A DNA stretch of 64,000 bases from Podospora bellae-mahoneyi (Eukaryota; Ascomycota; Sordariomycetes; Sordariales; Podosporaceae): the NCBI RefSeq assembly GCF_035222275.1, contig NC_085881.1, positions 1,426,001 to 1,490,000 on the forward strand, read 5' to 3'. Both the position numbers and the translations under genes were made by a program. The notes under the pieces were generated by a model, which did no database searches, was not told the DNA's origin, and saw nothing but the letters and a program-made list of their open reading frames with translations. Of this stretch, positions 45,714 through 55,318 are shown piece by piece. Position 1 is the first letter of the stretch. Each line of letters starts with the position of its first letter.

Positions 45714-48700
45714 ATGGCATCGCCAGCTAACAATCCCTTCGGGGTGCCCCCAGGCAATCCTTTTGGAGCACCAGGCCAGAACCCGTTCGGTGCGCCGTCG
45801 AGCAATCCGTTCGGGGGATCTTCGTTTGGAGCAGCAGCAGCAGCACCACCACAGTCTACCCCCTCGTTCGGTAGCCAACCAGCTCAGAATCAATTCGGCG
45901 GCGGTTTCGGGGCTGCCCCTTCGTCATTTGGCAGCCAGCCAGCCGCAGGATTTGGGGTTCCGACATCGTTTGGGTCGAGTGACGGGAACAACATGGCGCG
46001 ACGGGGAAAGGGCAAGATGTTGGCCTTGAATGCGTCCAACGGTCCGCAGGATAAGGGAGGCAAGTCCAACCAGTTCGGGGCGCAGAGCAACAAAGATACT
46101 CGGCGTACCAATCTGTTTCAGGGACCGAAAGGTTCATCTCTCAAGCGTGAAGTCGCCAAGGTTGCTGCCCCCGCGGCCTCTGTCCCTAGCAGTCAGCGCA
46201 AGCGGAACGAACGACCAAATGGATCGCAACCGCCAACACAGCACAGTCGTCGCGGCAAACAAGGCGCGACACAGGGGCCCAGCGAAGCGACGAGACAGCT
46301 GAGCCCCTTCGCCTACGACTATGCCAACAAACTCTACGATCATCTCAAAAAGGAGGGCATCAAGGCTCCAACATGGCCGGCCCAAGTTGGCAACCCTGAC
46401 AAGCGCGGTGCGGTCGAGACATTGAAAGAGTCTTACAAAAAGTATCGCACCCGCGCCTATGCGTCACTTCGAAAAGCCGATCTCATTGACGACCCGGACA
46501 AGCGAAGGAGGTTGGAGGACGCGCTTCCTTTTAAGGGCATCTGCGAGGACATGTGTCCGGAGTTCGAGCAGGTCTCTCGTATTGCCGAGTACGATGTCAA
46601 GACAGAAGAGAAGGACGAGCGTGGGTGGCCAGATACCGCCAAGATGGTCAAGAAGTTTGGGCGCTCGGCGGCTGGTCAGGATGCGCCGTTGCCCATGGAC
46701 GTTCGCTCTGTGGCAGCTCTGAGGCGATCCACCGACTACCTTTTCAACGAACTGTTGCAGTCGGAGAACAACCTCGCCTCGATGCACAACTACCTCCGAG
46801 ATCGCACCCGAGCAGTACGCAAGGACTTCACTTTCCATTCGAAGAAAACAAACGAAGAAATGAAGGAACTGGTGTACTGTTTCGAGACGATCACGAGATT
46901 CCACGCCACAGCTCTCCATCTCCTCTGCCGAAAGGGGCACAGTTACGAGTCTTTTGATTCGAGACAGGAGATTGAGCAGTTGGGCAGGACGCTTCTGTCG
47001 CTCATCGAGGCATACGACAAGTGCCGGAAAAAGGGAGTGGTTTGCGAAAACGAGCCCGAGTTCAGGGCCTATTATCTTCTCCTCAATGCGCACGACCCCT
47101 CGATAATGAAGAGGATTCTCACATGGGGGAAGGAGTACTGGTTCCAATCCGAGGAGGTGCAGACGGCCTTGGCGTTGATTCAGGTCATGGACGACATTCG
47201 GGAGACCAAGGGCCCCCTGAAGCCAAAACGGCCAGTGACGCTGTCCGACACTTCGTTTGCCAATTTCTTTGCCATTGTGGAGGACTCCAGGACGTCTTAC
47301 ACCATGGCTTGCATTGCCGAGGTTCACTTCACCTGGGTCCGCCAGAACATTCTCAAGAATTTCGTTCGAGGGTATTCCCGCCACAGAGATGCGCCTCGGA
47401 CTATTACGGCCGCGAACTTGAACAAGCTGCTCAGGTTTGACACGGACGAGGAGGCGGTTGAGTTCATCGAGCTCCACGGGTTCGAGATGTCGACCTGGGT
47501 GCCGCCCAACAGGCCCCCTGTGACGGAACCGTACCTGCTTCTCAACAACAAGAAGAAGGTTGTTCCCTCGCCGCGAGTACCGCAGGCTTTCTCGGGAAAG
47601 CTAGTGGAACGGAAGCGCACCACGCAGTCTCTGCCGTATGTCATTTACAATACAATCTACGAAGGGTCGACGGAGGGGGATGTCGGTATGGAAGACGAGC
47701 TGTTTGTGACGCAGAATAACACTTTGGGCGCGTCTTCGGCTTTTGGTCAACTAGCCTCGCAGCCTGCGGCAGCGACTTCGTCATTTGGTTTCGGTTCTTT
47801 GGCGAACGGAGTGCCAGCTCAACCGCAGGCGCCGGCTTCGGCATTTGGCTCTTCAAACACACCATCCGGTGTTACTCCAGGCTTCGGAGCCCCGGCACCG
47901 TCAGCAAGTCCTTTTGGTCAACCGCCACCCCAGGCTAACAATCCCTTTGGGCAACCTACTGCACCAACAGCAACGGCAACGGTACCAGCTCCAACCCCCT
48001 TTGCGAGTTTTGGTTCAAACCCTACACCCGCCCCGGCACCTACTCCTGCCCAACCGCCATCACAAAAAGAAGCAGGAAAGAGCTCATTCTCGTTTGGAAC
48101 GCCACAGACCGCTATATTCGGCTCTGGGGCTCCTCCCCCGAGCCTGGCGGAACCCTCAGCTCCGTCTTTCGGCTTCACGAAACCGCCAGAGCCAGCGGCG
48201 CTGGCTCCGACCCCATTCTCGTTTTTGAACAAGGATGCCTCTCCGGCTCAGCCAGCGAGTGTCCTCTCGAGCACAGAGAAGGCTCCAATATTTGGCAACA
48301 ATGCCGCTCCCACCGCAAGCACACAGCCGACTCGGGCACCGGCTTCCGGTTTCTCTCTTGCTCAACCGACGCAGCCAACCTCGTCGCTTACGTTCCCCGG
48401 TCTCGGGGCAAAGCCTGAGTCTCCAAAGAATGTCCAACCGGCGCCCGCTGCTCCAGCACAGCAGCCAGCTGTCCCTTCTGTCTCAATCACGCAGCCTACG
48501 CCCACATCTGGTGTGTTTCCTCCACAACAGCCAGTCCAGCCCGCTCCGGCTCAATCCCAGTTCCCAGCCCCGACACCCCCGGCAGTACCACCACCGGTCC
48601 AGAATGCACCCCTCTTCACCGTCACGCCGTCTGCACCACAAGCACCACCGCCCACTCCAAAACGAGACCTGATGGCGGGCTTCACAAAATGGTACGTCAC

Positions 48701-50123
48701 TGGTGACGGAGGGCTGATGGAGCAATTTGCCGAAAACACGGTCCAGAATCTCGTCTGGGATGTCTTTCAGCGATATCAACTCGAAGAAGCGGAGAGGGTG
48801 AGAAGGGAGGAGGATGAAGAGAGTTGGCGGGCGGCGAGGGAGTTTATGTGCTATCGGCTGGGGCACAAGTATTTCAATCGGTGGAGGGAGACGGCGAGGA
48901 GGCTTTCGATGAGGAGGAGGTTGCGGGAGGGGAAGAGGCTGATGAGGGAGTGGAGGGTGATGCAGAAGGAGAGGGAGAGGGAGAAGGAACAAGAGGAGAA
49001 AGAGAGGGTGAAGGAGAGGAAGAGGAAGGCGGAGGAGGATGTTAGGTTGCTGGAGAGGTTGGTGAAGGGTAGTGGGAGGGGGTGGGGTGGGGGGAGTGTA
49101 GATGGGGTTTTTAGTCACGATGGGGACGGGGGACAGGAGGAGGAGTTGACAAGGAGGAGTGGGATGTTTGGGGACGTGGTGGGGAACGAAGGGGAGCTGG
49201 TGAAGAGGGCTGTGATGGGTGGGTTTGGGGTGACTACGGGAACGGGGACGGGGTATGAGGGGTATGAGGGGTATGAGGAGTCGGAGTTGGAGCTTGTCCC
49301 TGCGCCGAAGGAGATGACGGCTGGGTCGCCGGACAGTGATGCTACCGCGCAGAGAGAAGGGTGGAAGACGAGGTCTCTGAGGGAGAGGTTTGTCAGCGAC
49401 CATGGGAGGAGAAGCGTCTCGGCTCACAGCTCGATCAACGGACGAGCATCACTCAGAAGCACAAACTTTTCGGGGGTGAACAACAACAACAACAAGAAAC
49501 GGCGATCGGCGGAGCTGGACGGGTTGCTGCGTGAGCCTGATGCTAAAAGGCAGTCGATTGCCATGAGCACGACCAGCTGTGGGAGCAACGCTTCTGCTTC
49601 TCGGCCCGGTATCAGGTCGAGGCACTGGGAGATGAGGCTGAGGGGGTTTGTGCAGGGGGCTGATGGGGGGTGGGTGGCGGAGAGTTTGGCGAATTCTTCC
49701 GGGAATGATGGTCAATCACAACGACCGCCGCCGTTGACGGAGTTGGAGATCCGACTTGCCAGGATCAGGAGGGATCACTCCGTCGGTCGGGGGGGGAGTA
49801 GGTCTAGGGGTGCGTCGCAGAGTGGTGGGATGGGGATGTCACCGCCTCCTCCGCCACCGCCGCTTTGGGGTGAGGGGGTTGGGAAAAGGAAACGGGATGG
49901 GGAGGGGGAGGAGGACAGGGGGAGGCAGGGAGGGGAGTTTTCGCCTAGTGAGAGGGAGAGGGGTAGGGGTAGGTCGGGAGCAGGGACAACGACGACGAAG
50001 GATATGGTGGAGGATACACAAAGGATGTTGAGGGAGTTGAGGGAGACGATGGAGTTGTTGGAGAGGGATAGGTTGGTTTTACCTGGTGGGGAGGGGGAAA
50101 CAACGGAGGGGTGGGTTGCTTGA
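45714..50123 (+). CDS. SAC3: mRNA export factor SAC3 (TREX-2 scaffold) with FG-like repeats
   Basis: This is a single exon of 4.4 kb coding for 1,469 aa. Sac3 is the scaffold of TREX-2, which docks transcribed genes and mRNPs to nuclear pores. The N terminus carries nucleoporin-like repeats (NPFG, SFG; about 1-110). Basic, disordered sequence follows to about 190. The SAC3/GANP domain begins near GICEDMCPEFEQ (about 275) and runs to about 620, with VRSVAALRRSTDYL, AYYLLLNAHDPSI and FVRGYSRHRDAPRTI. A second FG-, Pro- and Ala-rich region spans about 670-980. Then comes a long charged helix (VFQRYQLEEAERVRREE to YRLGHKYFNRWRETARRL), which fits the CID segment that binds Cdc31 and Sus1. The C-terminal 350 residues are Gly/Arg/Ser-rich and low in complexity. 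Their codons become strongly G-ending from about 48790. It is longer than yeast Sac3 (1,301 aa). Confidence 0.92.
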   Translation: MASPANNPFGVPPGNPFGAPGQNPFGAPSSNPFGGSSFGAAAAAPPQSTPSFGSQPAQNQFGGGFGAAPSSFGSQPAAGFGVPTSFGSSDGNNMARRGKGKMLALNASNGPQDKGGKSNQFGAQSNKDTRRTNLFQGPKGSSLKREVAKVAAPAASVPSSQRKRNERPNGSQPPTQHSRRGKQGATQGPSEATRQLSPFAYDYANKLYDHLKKEGIKAPTWPAQVGNPDKRGAVETLKESYKKYRTRAYASLRKADLIDDPDKRRRLEDALPFKGICEDMCPEFEQVSRIAEYDVKTEEKDERGWPDTAKMVKKFGRSAAGQDAPLPMDVRSVAALRRSTDYLFNELLQSENNLASMHNYLRDRTRAVRKDFTFHSKKTNEEMKELVYCFETITRFHATALHLLCRKGHSYESFDSRQEIEQLGRTLLSLIEAYDKCRKKGVVCENEPEFRAYYLLLNAHDPSIMKRILTWGKEYWFQSEEVQTALALIQVMDDIRETKGPLKPKRPVTLSDTSFANFFAIVEDSRTSYTMACIAEVHFTWVRQNILKNFVRGYSRHRDAPRTITAANLNKLLRFDTDEEAVEFIELHGFEMSTWVPPNRPPVTEPYLLLNNKKKVVPSPRVPQAFSGKLVERKRTTQSLPYVIYNTIYEGSTEGDVGMEDELFVTQNNTLGASSAFGQLASQPAAATSSFGFGSLANGVPAQPQAPASAFGSSNTPSGVTPGFGAPAPSASPFGQPPPQANNPFGQPTAPTATATVPAPTPFASFGSNPTPAPAPTPAQPPSQKEAGKSSFSFGTPQTAIFGSGAPPPSLAEPSAPSFGFTKPPEPAALAPTPFSFLNKDASPAQPASVLSSTEKAPIFGNNAAPTASTQPTRAPASGFSLAQPTQPTSSLTFPGLGAKPESPKNVQPAPAAPAQQPAVPSVSITQPTPTSGVFPPQQPVQPAPAQSQFPAPTPPAVPPPVQNAPLFTVTPSAPQAPPPTPKRDLMAGFTKWYVTGDGGLMEQFAENTVQNLVWDVFQRYQLEEAERVRREEDEESWRAAREFMCYRLGHKYFNRWRETARRLSMRRRLREGKRLMREWRVMQKEREREKEQEEKERVKERKRKAEEDVRLLERLVKGSGRGWGGGSVDGVFSHDGDGGQEEELTRRSGMFGDVVGNEGELVKRAVMGGFGVTTGTGTGYEGYEGYEESELELVPAPKEMTAGSPDSDATAQREGWKTRSLRERFVSDHGRRSVSAHSSINGRASLRSTNFSGVNNNNNKKRRSAELDGLLREPDAKRQSIAMSTTSCGSNASASRPGIRSRHWEMRLRGFVQGADGGWVAESLANSSGNDGQSQRPPPLTELEIRLARIRRDHSVGRGGSRSRGASQSGGMGMSPPPPPPPLWGEGVGKRKRDGEGEEDRGRQGGEFSPSERERGRGRSGAGTTTTKDMVEDTQRMLRELRETMELLERDRLVLPGGEGETTEGWVA

Positions 50124-50707
50124 AAGTTTTGGTTGGGGGGGAGGAGAGAGAATGAAATTGTTTTGTTTTTTGTTTTGTTTTTGGGGGGGATGGGGGATGG
50201 GGGATGAGGAGTTGATGTCGAGGATGATGATACTTGAGGTACTTACCTGTGGAAATTGCTGGTTTATTAGGGTTTTTTTTTTTTACATGGAAGAATATCA
50301 ATTATTATATGGGAGAAAAAAAATCAAAATTTTGTGAACACAATGAAGATAAAGGAGTGGGAGTTGAAAAGACACTGCGTGGCGTTGGGGGAGGTATAAA
50401 TAGGGGAAGGAAAGGGGTTGAGCATTCTGGGGTGTGTCGGCGTTGGTGCTTTTTTTGTTCTTTTTGCAAAGGGAGCAAGCAAGCATTTCTGGGGGTTTTG
50501 TTGGTGTCCTTTTTCGTATTTTTTTGAAGCATTAGGTTTTATTATGATGAGAGGATAGGCACCATTCCACGTGCATGCTTTAAATCAGCTTTCAAGGTTT
50601 TTTTGTTCACACTCTCTTATGTGCAATATCATGCATGCTTTCCCTGCTCATAAAATCACCGGTAACACATGATATGTGAGATCCGGTGGTGTGTTCCAAC
50701 CCTAATA

Positions 50708-50762
<55 letters not shown>

Positions 50763-50876
50763 GAAGCTAGAGATATTTTGTGAGTCGGTATGCTACTCAG
50801 ATAGGTACTATATATGGCCAGCCCCCTTCCCCGACCCCCGACCTCTCAACTACGACATATCTCCGTGTCAAAACCA
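50124..50876. other. Convergent intergenic region with GAT microsatellite
   Basis: These 753 bp lie between the 3' ends of SAC3 and NTA1. T- and G-rich runs near 50160-50195 and 50270-50284 follow the SAC3 stop codon and may be 3' UTR. A GAT trinucleotide run of about 18 units occupies 50708-50761. No gene was recognised. Confidence 0.6.
50708..50761. repeat. GAT trinucleotide microsatellite
   Basis: About 18 perfect GAT/TGA units lie in non-coding DNA between two convergent genes. The frame that reads it as poly-Asp begins in non-coding sequence and runs antisense to NTA1, so it is not treated as coding. Confidence 0.92.
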
Positions 50877-52714
50877 TCAAAGATTCGGAGCTATTTTAGT
50901 TATTTGTTTTACCTCAACCCTCCTTGTATCCCCCACCAGCCCAGAAATACACCGGTGCGGCATCTGCAAATCGGCCCAACAGCTCGGACTCACCATAATC
51001 CTTATCATCTCCTCTCTTTTTGATGTTTTAGGCGAAACATCCTCATTGTCATCCTCCTCCTCCTCATCCTCCTCACCGTCGTCAACATCCCCCGCAAATC
51101 TAGCCCTATTGCCGTTGGGCCATTTCCAGCTCTGGAGTCTCTCCTCTTCCCAATACCCCAGCCTTGGCTTTTCCTGTCTCCTGGGGGAGACGGGGGACAC
51201 GAGCCAGGCTTCGAAGAATTCGTCCGCGTCGTCTAGGGAGGGGATGGAGTGTGGGGAGAGTGGCGAGAAGCAAAAGGAGGAGAATGACACGGGAAAAGAG
51301 GTGAAGTCTGATGAGGTGGCGTTTTTGTCGCTGAAGGGGTTGGAGGTGTAAGGAGATATTGACCAGAGGGGTGAGGGGGTGGTTGGTGAGCGGTAGAGGG
51401 TTTGGGGGGTTGTTAACATGTTCCTTTGGGGGGCCGAGCGGAAGGGGGGGATGGTGTGAGGGTCGGTGAGGAGGGTTAGTTTTGGCTTTTGGTGGAGTTG
51501 GGTTTGATTTTGGTTGTGGGTGGATGAGGGGGGTTGTGATGGGCTGTTGTTGTTGTTGTTTTTGTTGCTGTTGCTCGAGTTACTCTGCGGTTGAGAGAGG
51601 CCGTTTGGTGATTTTTCATTGTTGTTAGGATTTTCTTGCTGTTTTTCCGACGATGCCTCCTCCTCCTCCTCCTCCTCCTCCTCTTCTTCTTCTTCTTCTT
51701 CTTCTTCTTCTTCTTCTTCTTCTTCTTCTTCTTCTTCTTCTTCTTCTTCTTCCTCGTTCTCATCCCTCTTCTTCGTCACCAGCCTCCCCCGCGGCTCCCC
51801 ATCCGTATCAACCACCAACAACTCCTCCACTCCTCTCCCTAGAACCCCATACACGCTCACCTCCCCGCCCTTCACTCCCATAACAGCCGAGCTGCCCGCG
51901 TAAACCGCCTCGTCTTCCCACCCGCACCGGTTGGCAAAAACAATGATTATCTCCTCCTCCTCACCGTGCCCGCCCTGGCTCCTGATCAGCGGCTCCAACC
52001 TCCCCGCCCAATACGCTATCGTCTCCAGGTCGGGCTCATCTTCCCTTCCCGTAAGGAACCGCTCCCTCATCTCCAGCGTCAGCCAGGCCATGCTGATTAT
52101 GACCAAATTCGCCTTTACTGTCGAGCAATGCCTTGCAAACTCATAAAGATTCCAGGGGTTGGTGAAATTGTACGGGTTGATGTCCATGCAGATTCCCATC
52201 GCGGTCGTTTTCCCGGGAAAGACTGTACTCTCTGGGGAGTCAGAGTAAAAGCCGGGGCCCTCTCTGGCCCAGGTTGCGTCGGTGTAGTAGAGGAAGGATT
52301 TGCGGTAGTTTGCCACTTGATTGCCGGAAGGGTTGACCACCAGGAGGGAGTTGTAGTACTCCCCGTTGGTGTGGGATTGGAGTTCTGGGTAGCCGACTGC
52401 TACTGTGCAGCGGAAGGACTGGGCTTTTTGCTTGGCCCAGGAGGAGGTTGGTCCGGTGGATGGGGACTCGAGGTAGGGGGCTATCTGGGATCGGGAGCGG
52501 AAGTTGTAGCCTTTTCGTGCGTGTTAGTTGTCCGTGTGGGTGATGGTAGGGGAGAGCGATAAATACCGGAAAAGGACATCTCGGGGAGGACTAATAAGTC
52601 GAGTCCCTGATCGAGTTGTTCTGATGCCGAGGCAGCGAGGACTGCGTCGGCTTTGGACATGTTCTTTTCAACCTCGCCCACTTGGGGGGAGAACTGAAGA
52701 CAGGCTATCCTCAT
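50877..52714 (-). CDS. NTA1: Protein N-terminal amidase (Nta1-like nitrilase)
   Basis: This C-N hydrolase deamidates N-terminal Asn and Gln and feeds the Arg/N-degron pathway. Exons are 52567-52714 and 50877-52510; the 56-nt intron has a canonical ctaac branch point. The product is 593 aa, compared with 457 in yeast. The nitrilase triad is visible: Glu45 in VLPEMSFSG, Lys120 in NYRKSFLYY and Cys157 in GICMDINPYNF. VIISMAWLT and FANRCGWEDEAVYAGSSAV are typical of the C-terminal part of the fold. After the catalytic domain (about 1-300) come 33 consecutive Glu residues coded by CTC/TTC repeats (51657-51755), then an Asn/Gln/Ser-rich stretch and a poorly conserved acidic tail that is probably disordered. 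This tail explains most of the extra length. Some of it could be mis-modelled, but the frame stays open. Confidence 0.87.
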
Positions 52715-54270
52715 TTTGCTGCGTGTTTGTGCTGTGATGCCGGTGCAGATTACATGGCGATTGATAATTAGGTGTTTGGTGTGTTTTGGTGTGTGGGCAG
52801 GTGAGCGAGCGTAAATGGGTTGCAGGCCCGGCCTGGTTGTTTTGCTGGGAATGCTGTCGAAAGTGATGGTTGATGATAGTTGTGGACTTCAGTCGTCGCT
52901 GAGATATGGCCCTCCTCTAGGTGATATAAACCTCAACCAAATGCTTCCCTGTGGCGTGGATGCTCTCTCAATTCGAGGGCTAACGTCACTGTAGGGAATA
53001 CGCACAGGTCCTGAGCATGGCCCCCAACTCCCCATTCACTGTGTGGTTCGCCGTGCGGTTCGCTGTGTGGCTCGCTGTATGGTTCGCTGTGTGGTGTGTG
53101 TGTGTGTGTGTGTGTGTGTGTGGCTGTGATATTTTTAGGCACCCCTTTAGCCACCTGTCTGGTGTGACAACCAACTTCTTTTTCAGATTCATCAAACACA
53201 CCACCTGGTCTTCCCACGTTTGCTCGGCTGTTGGGTTTCTTTCCCATGCATGCGTACAAGCGGCACGGACTCGGGGACTCTCTCTAGCATCTCGATAAAA
53301 TCAGCCTTCGCTAACGGAACGTCGGAGGTTCCCTTTCTCTCGGACCACTTGTCGGGCCTGCCCAGAGGCCCCTTCGGTAGATGGCATTTCACATGCCACA
53401 TCAGATCTTTGAAACAAACCTAATCCTTTGTTTCAAGAGCAGTGAAACTCATCATCAGAGAGCTTCATGATCTGATTGGGGGGGAGGGGGGGGTGGAGGG
53501 GTGACTACCACCGGTGTTTTGGAAAGGTAAGAAGCGAGTGTTACTTACGGGTATGTGAAGAAGAGGTAATTTTAGAGTCAACATATGCATATATTGTTGG
53601 GAAAGACAAAATGCCGTCGATGCAAGTGAGACTGTAAAGTTGCCTGGAGGAGGGGAAGGGGGACGGGGAGGACGGCGAAGCTGATTGGCTAGCCCTATCG
53701 GCGCCGGATTGGGTCTAGACTTTGTGACGTGGGGCTGGTCTGTGCTTGTCTGTCTGCAAACACCACAAGCCATCATCATCGTGAATCTCGATGTCGGAAA
53801 CTTGCCGCGATTCAAGTGGACGGCAGGAGGTGTGAAGTGTTTGCGTAGCCGGGAGCCTTTTTGATAATTCACGTGGCGAAGAACTCATCGTCGAGACTGT
53901 CTTGTTTGGATTGGGTACTGTTCGTCGTTCGTGTCCATTGGATCTGGTACCACATCTCAATGCTACCTACTTAGTCGTCGTTTTATTTTGAGTTGGCTTT
54001 GAGGCTATCACAAATCAAAGGGGTACCTTGAACAATAGCATTGGAAACTCTTGCCCCCGGTGTCACGAGAGGGGGTCGGTGCTAGCATGACTTGCGTGTC
54101 GTGGTAGGCAGCCGTTTGAACCACCATGAAAGCGAGTGAGTGAAGCCTCAGAATCTGTTGCTCATTTCCCCCCCCCTGTTGTGAGTCTGGAATTTGTCGA
54201 GCAGTTTCACCATGAGCTTTGCTTTTGCTTGAACTTGCGGGATCTGAGACGACAAGACGAGGGAGCAAAG
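52715..54270. other. Intergenic (1.6 kb) with GT microsatellite
   Basis: Divergent promoters for NTA1 (left) and the tetraspan gene (right) should lie here. A GT run at about 53095-53122 is preceded by several ttcgctgtgtgg-like near-repeats (53045-53095), from which it may have expanded. No frame with a domain is visible. Those at 53465-53872 and 53715-53960 are short and run antisense through apparent leader sequence. Confidence 0.5.
53045..53122. repeat. ttcgctgtgtgg near-repeats grading into a GT microsatellite
   Basis: Five or so diverged copies of a unit close to ggttcgctgtgt lie side by side and pass directly into about 14 GT units. The layout suggests that slippage at one unit seeded the dinucleotide run. 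Confidence 0.7.
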
Positions 54271-55002
54271 ATGTCGTCCCAAACAGCGAGCTACATGGGA
54301 GTGGTGGTTGGGTCGGTGACCTGTGAGTCTCCGTTATCATATCTTGTATCCATACGACCGACCCCCTCCCCCTGTTGAGCAGCTGCTAACTGCTAACCCT
54401 CCTCCATAGCAACCTTCTCAGCCCTCATCTCCCTCACCTCCCCAACCTGGATAGTCTACCAACTCTCCCACCCCAGAGTCTACGACCACATCGGCCTCTT
54501 CACCCGCTGCTCCCGTTCTGCCTGCGTCCCCTTCCCCTCTACCCGGTTCTGCTCCTCCCTCACCACCCCCGTATCCTATATCCCTCTCCACCCCCGTGGA
54601 AAGTTTCCTACCCCACCATTCTGCACCAAATGGCGCTCTGCCGGCTTCCTGGTTAACATATCCGTAGGCCTCAACCTCGTCTCCCTCGTCGTCACAGCTC
54701 TCTTCCTTCTCGGCCACGCCCACGAGCCCCACTCCTACCACATGCCCAGAAAGCGCGGCACGAGAATCATGGCTGTTTTGATGATGATTGCCGGGGCGAT
54801 GGAGCTTGGAGCGGTGGCGATGGTTTCTGAGCTGAAGGAGTATGAAGAGATGTTCCAGGTTCCTGGGTATGAACACGGCCAGGCGTGGTGGGTTGGGTTG
54901 GGAGGGGGAGTGTTGAGTCTGATCATGGGGTTGGGGGTTGGGCTTGTGAGATTGATGGACCTGCCTGAGCGGACGGGAGAGGGTATTAATGGTGAGGTGT
55001 AA
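54271..55002 (+). CDS. Claudin-like four-transmembrane protein
   Basis: This is a small membrane protein of 214 aa in two exons, 54271-54322 and 54410-55002. The 87-nt intron has two ctaac branch candidates. Four hydrophobic segments are seen at about 8-32, 98-122, 137-158 and 173-195. The first extracellular loop contains HIGLFTRCSRSACVPFPS, which resembles the GLW-C-C signature of the PMP22/claudin superfamily, also known in fungi as SUR7/PalI-type proteins. Further cysteines (RFCSSL, FCTKW) follow in the same loop. The N terminus may act as a signal anchor. Plasma membrane or eisosome-like domains are likely sites. I cannot assign it to a named family member. Confidence 0.8.
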
Positions 55003-55117
55003 ATTGAGATGGTGATGATGGAAAATGATGGTGGGTTTGATTGGGAAAAAGAAAAGGTAAATAGCATCTGTTGATCAAAAAGCATCGGGCATCTTCAACA
55101 TCAAGAAATGTGTCGTG

Positions 55118-55132
55118 AGCAGGAGCAGGAGT

Positions 55133-55173
<41 letters not shown>

Positions 55174-55205
55174 TGGGAGCAGGAGCAGGAGTGGGAGTGG
55201 GAGCA
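55118..55205. repeat. Minisatellite of gagcag / gtggga hexamers
   Basis: A run of 6-bp units, mostly gagcag with some gagtgg, continues for about 14 units between the tetraspan gene and the 3' end of the glycosidase gene. It lies outside both coding frames as modelled. Confidence 0.88.
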
Positions 55206-55318
55206 ACCACCTTCTACCGAGAGGGGGGTTGGCCAGTGAGCTTTTGCTTTTACTTATTATTAATTTTTTGCAATTCCAGTAGTCTCATCACAACAATTAT
55301 CCATCGACCTCCTCTCAC

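Noticed and set aside
48483-49427. 314-codon minus-strand frame
   Set aside because: It is antisense to SAC3. Pro/Leu/His-rich low complexity arises from the G-rich sense strand.
50706-51351. Plus-strand frame with a poly-Asp run
   Set aside because: The poly-Asp comes from a GAT microsatellite in non-coding DNA, and the rest is antisense to the Nta1 tail.
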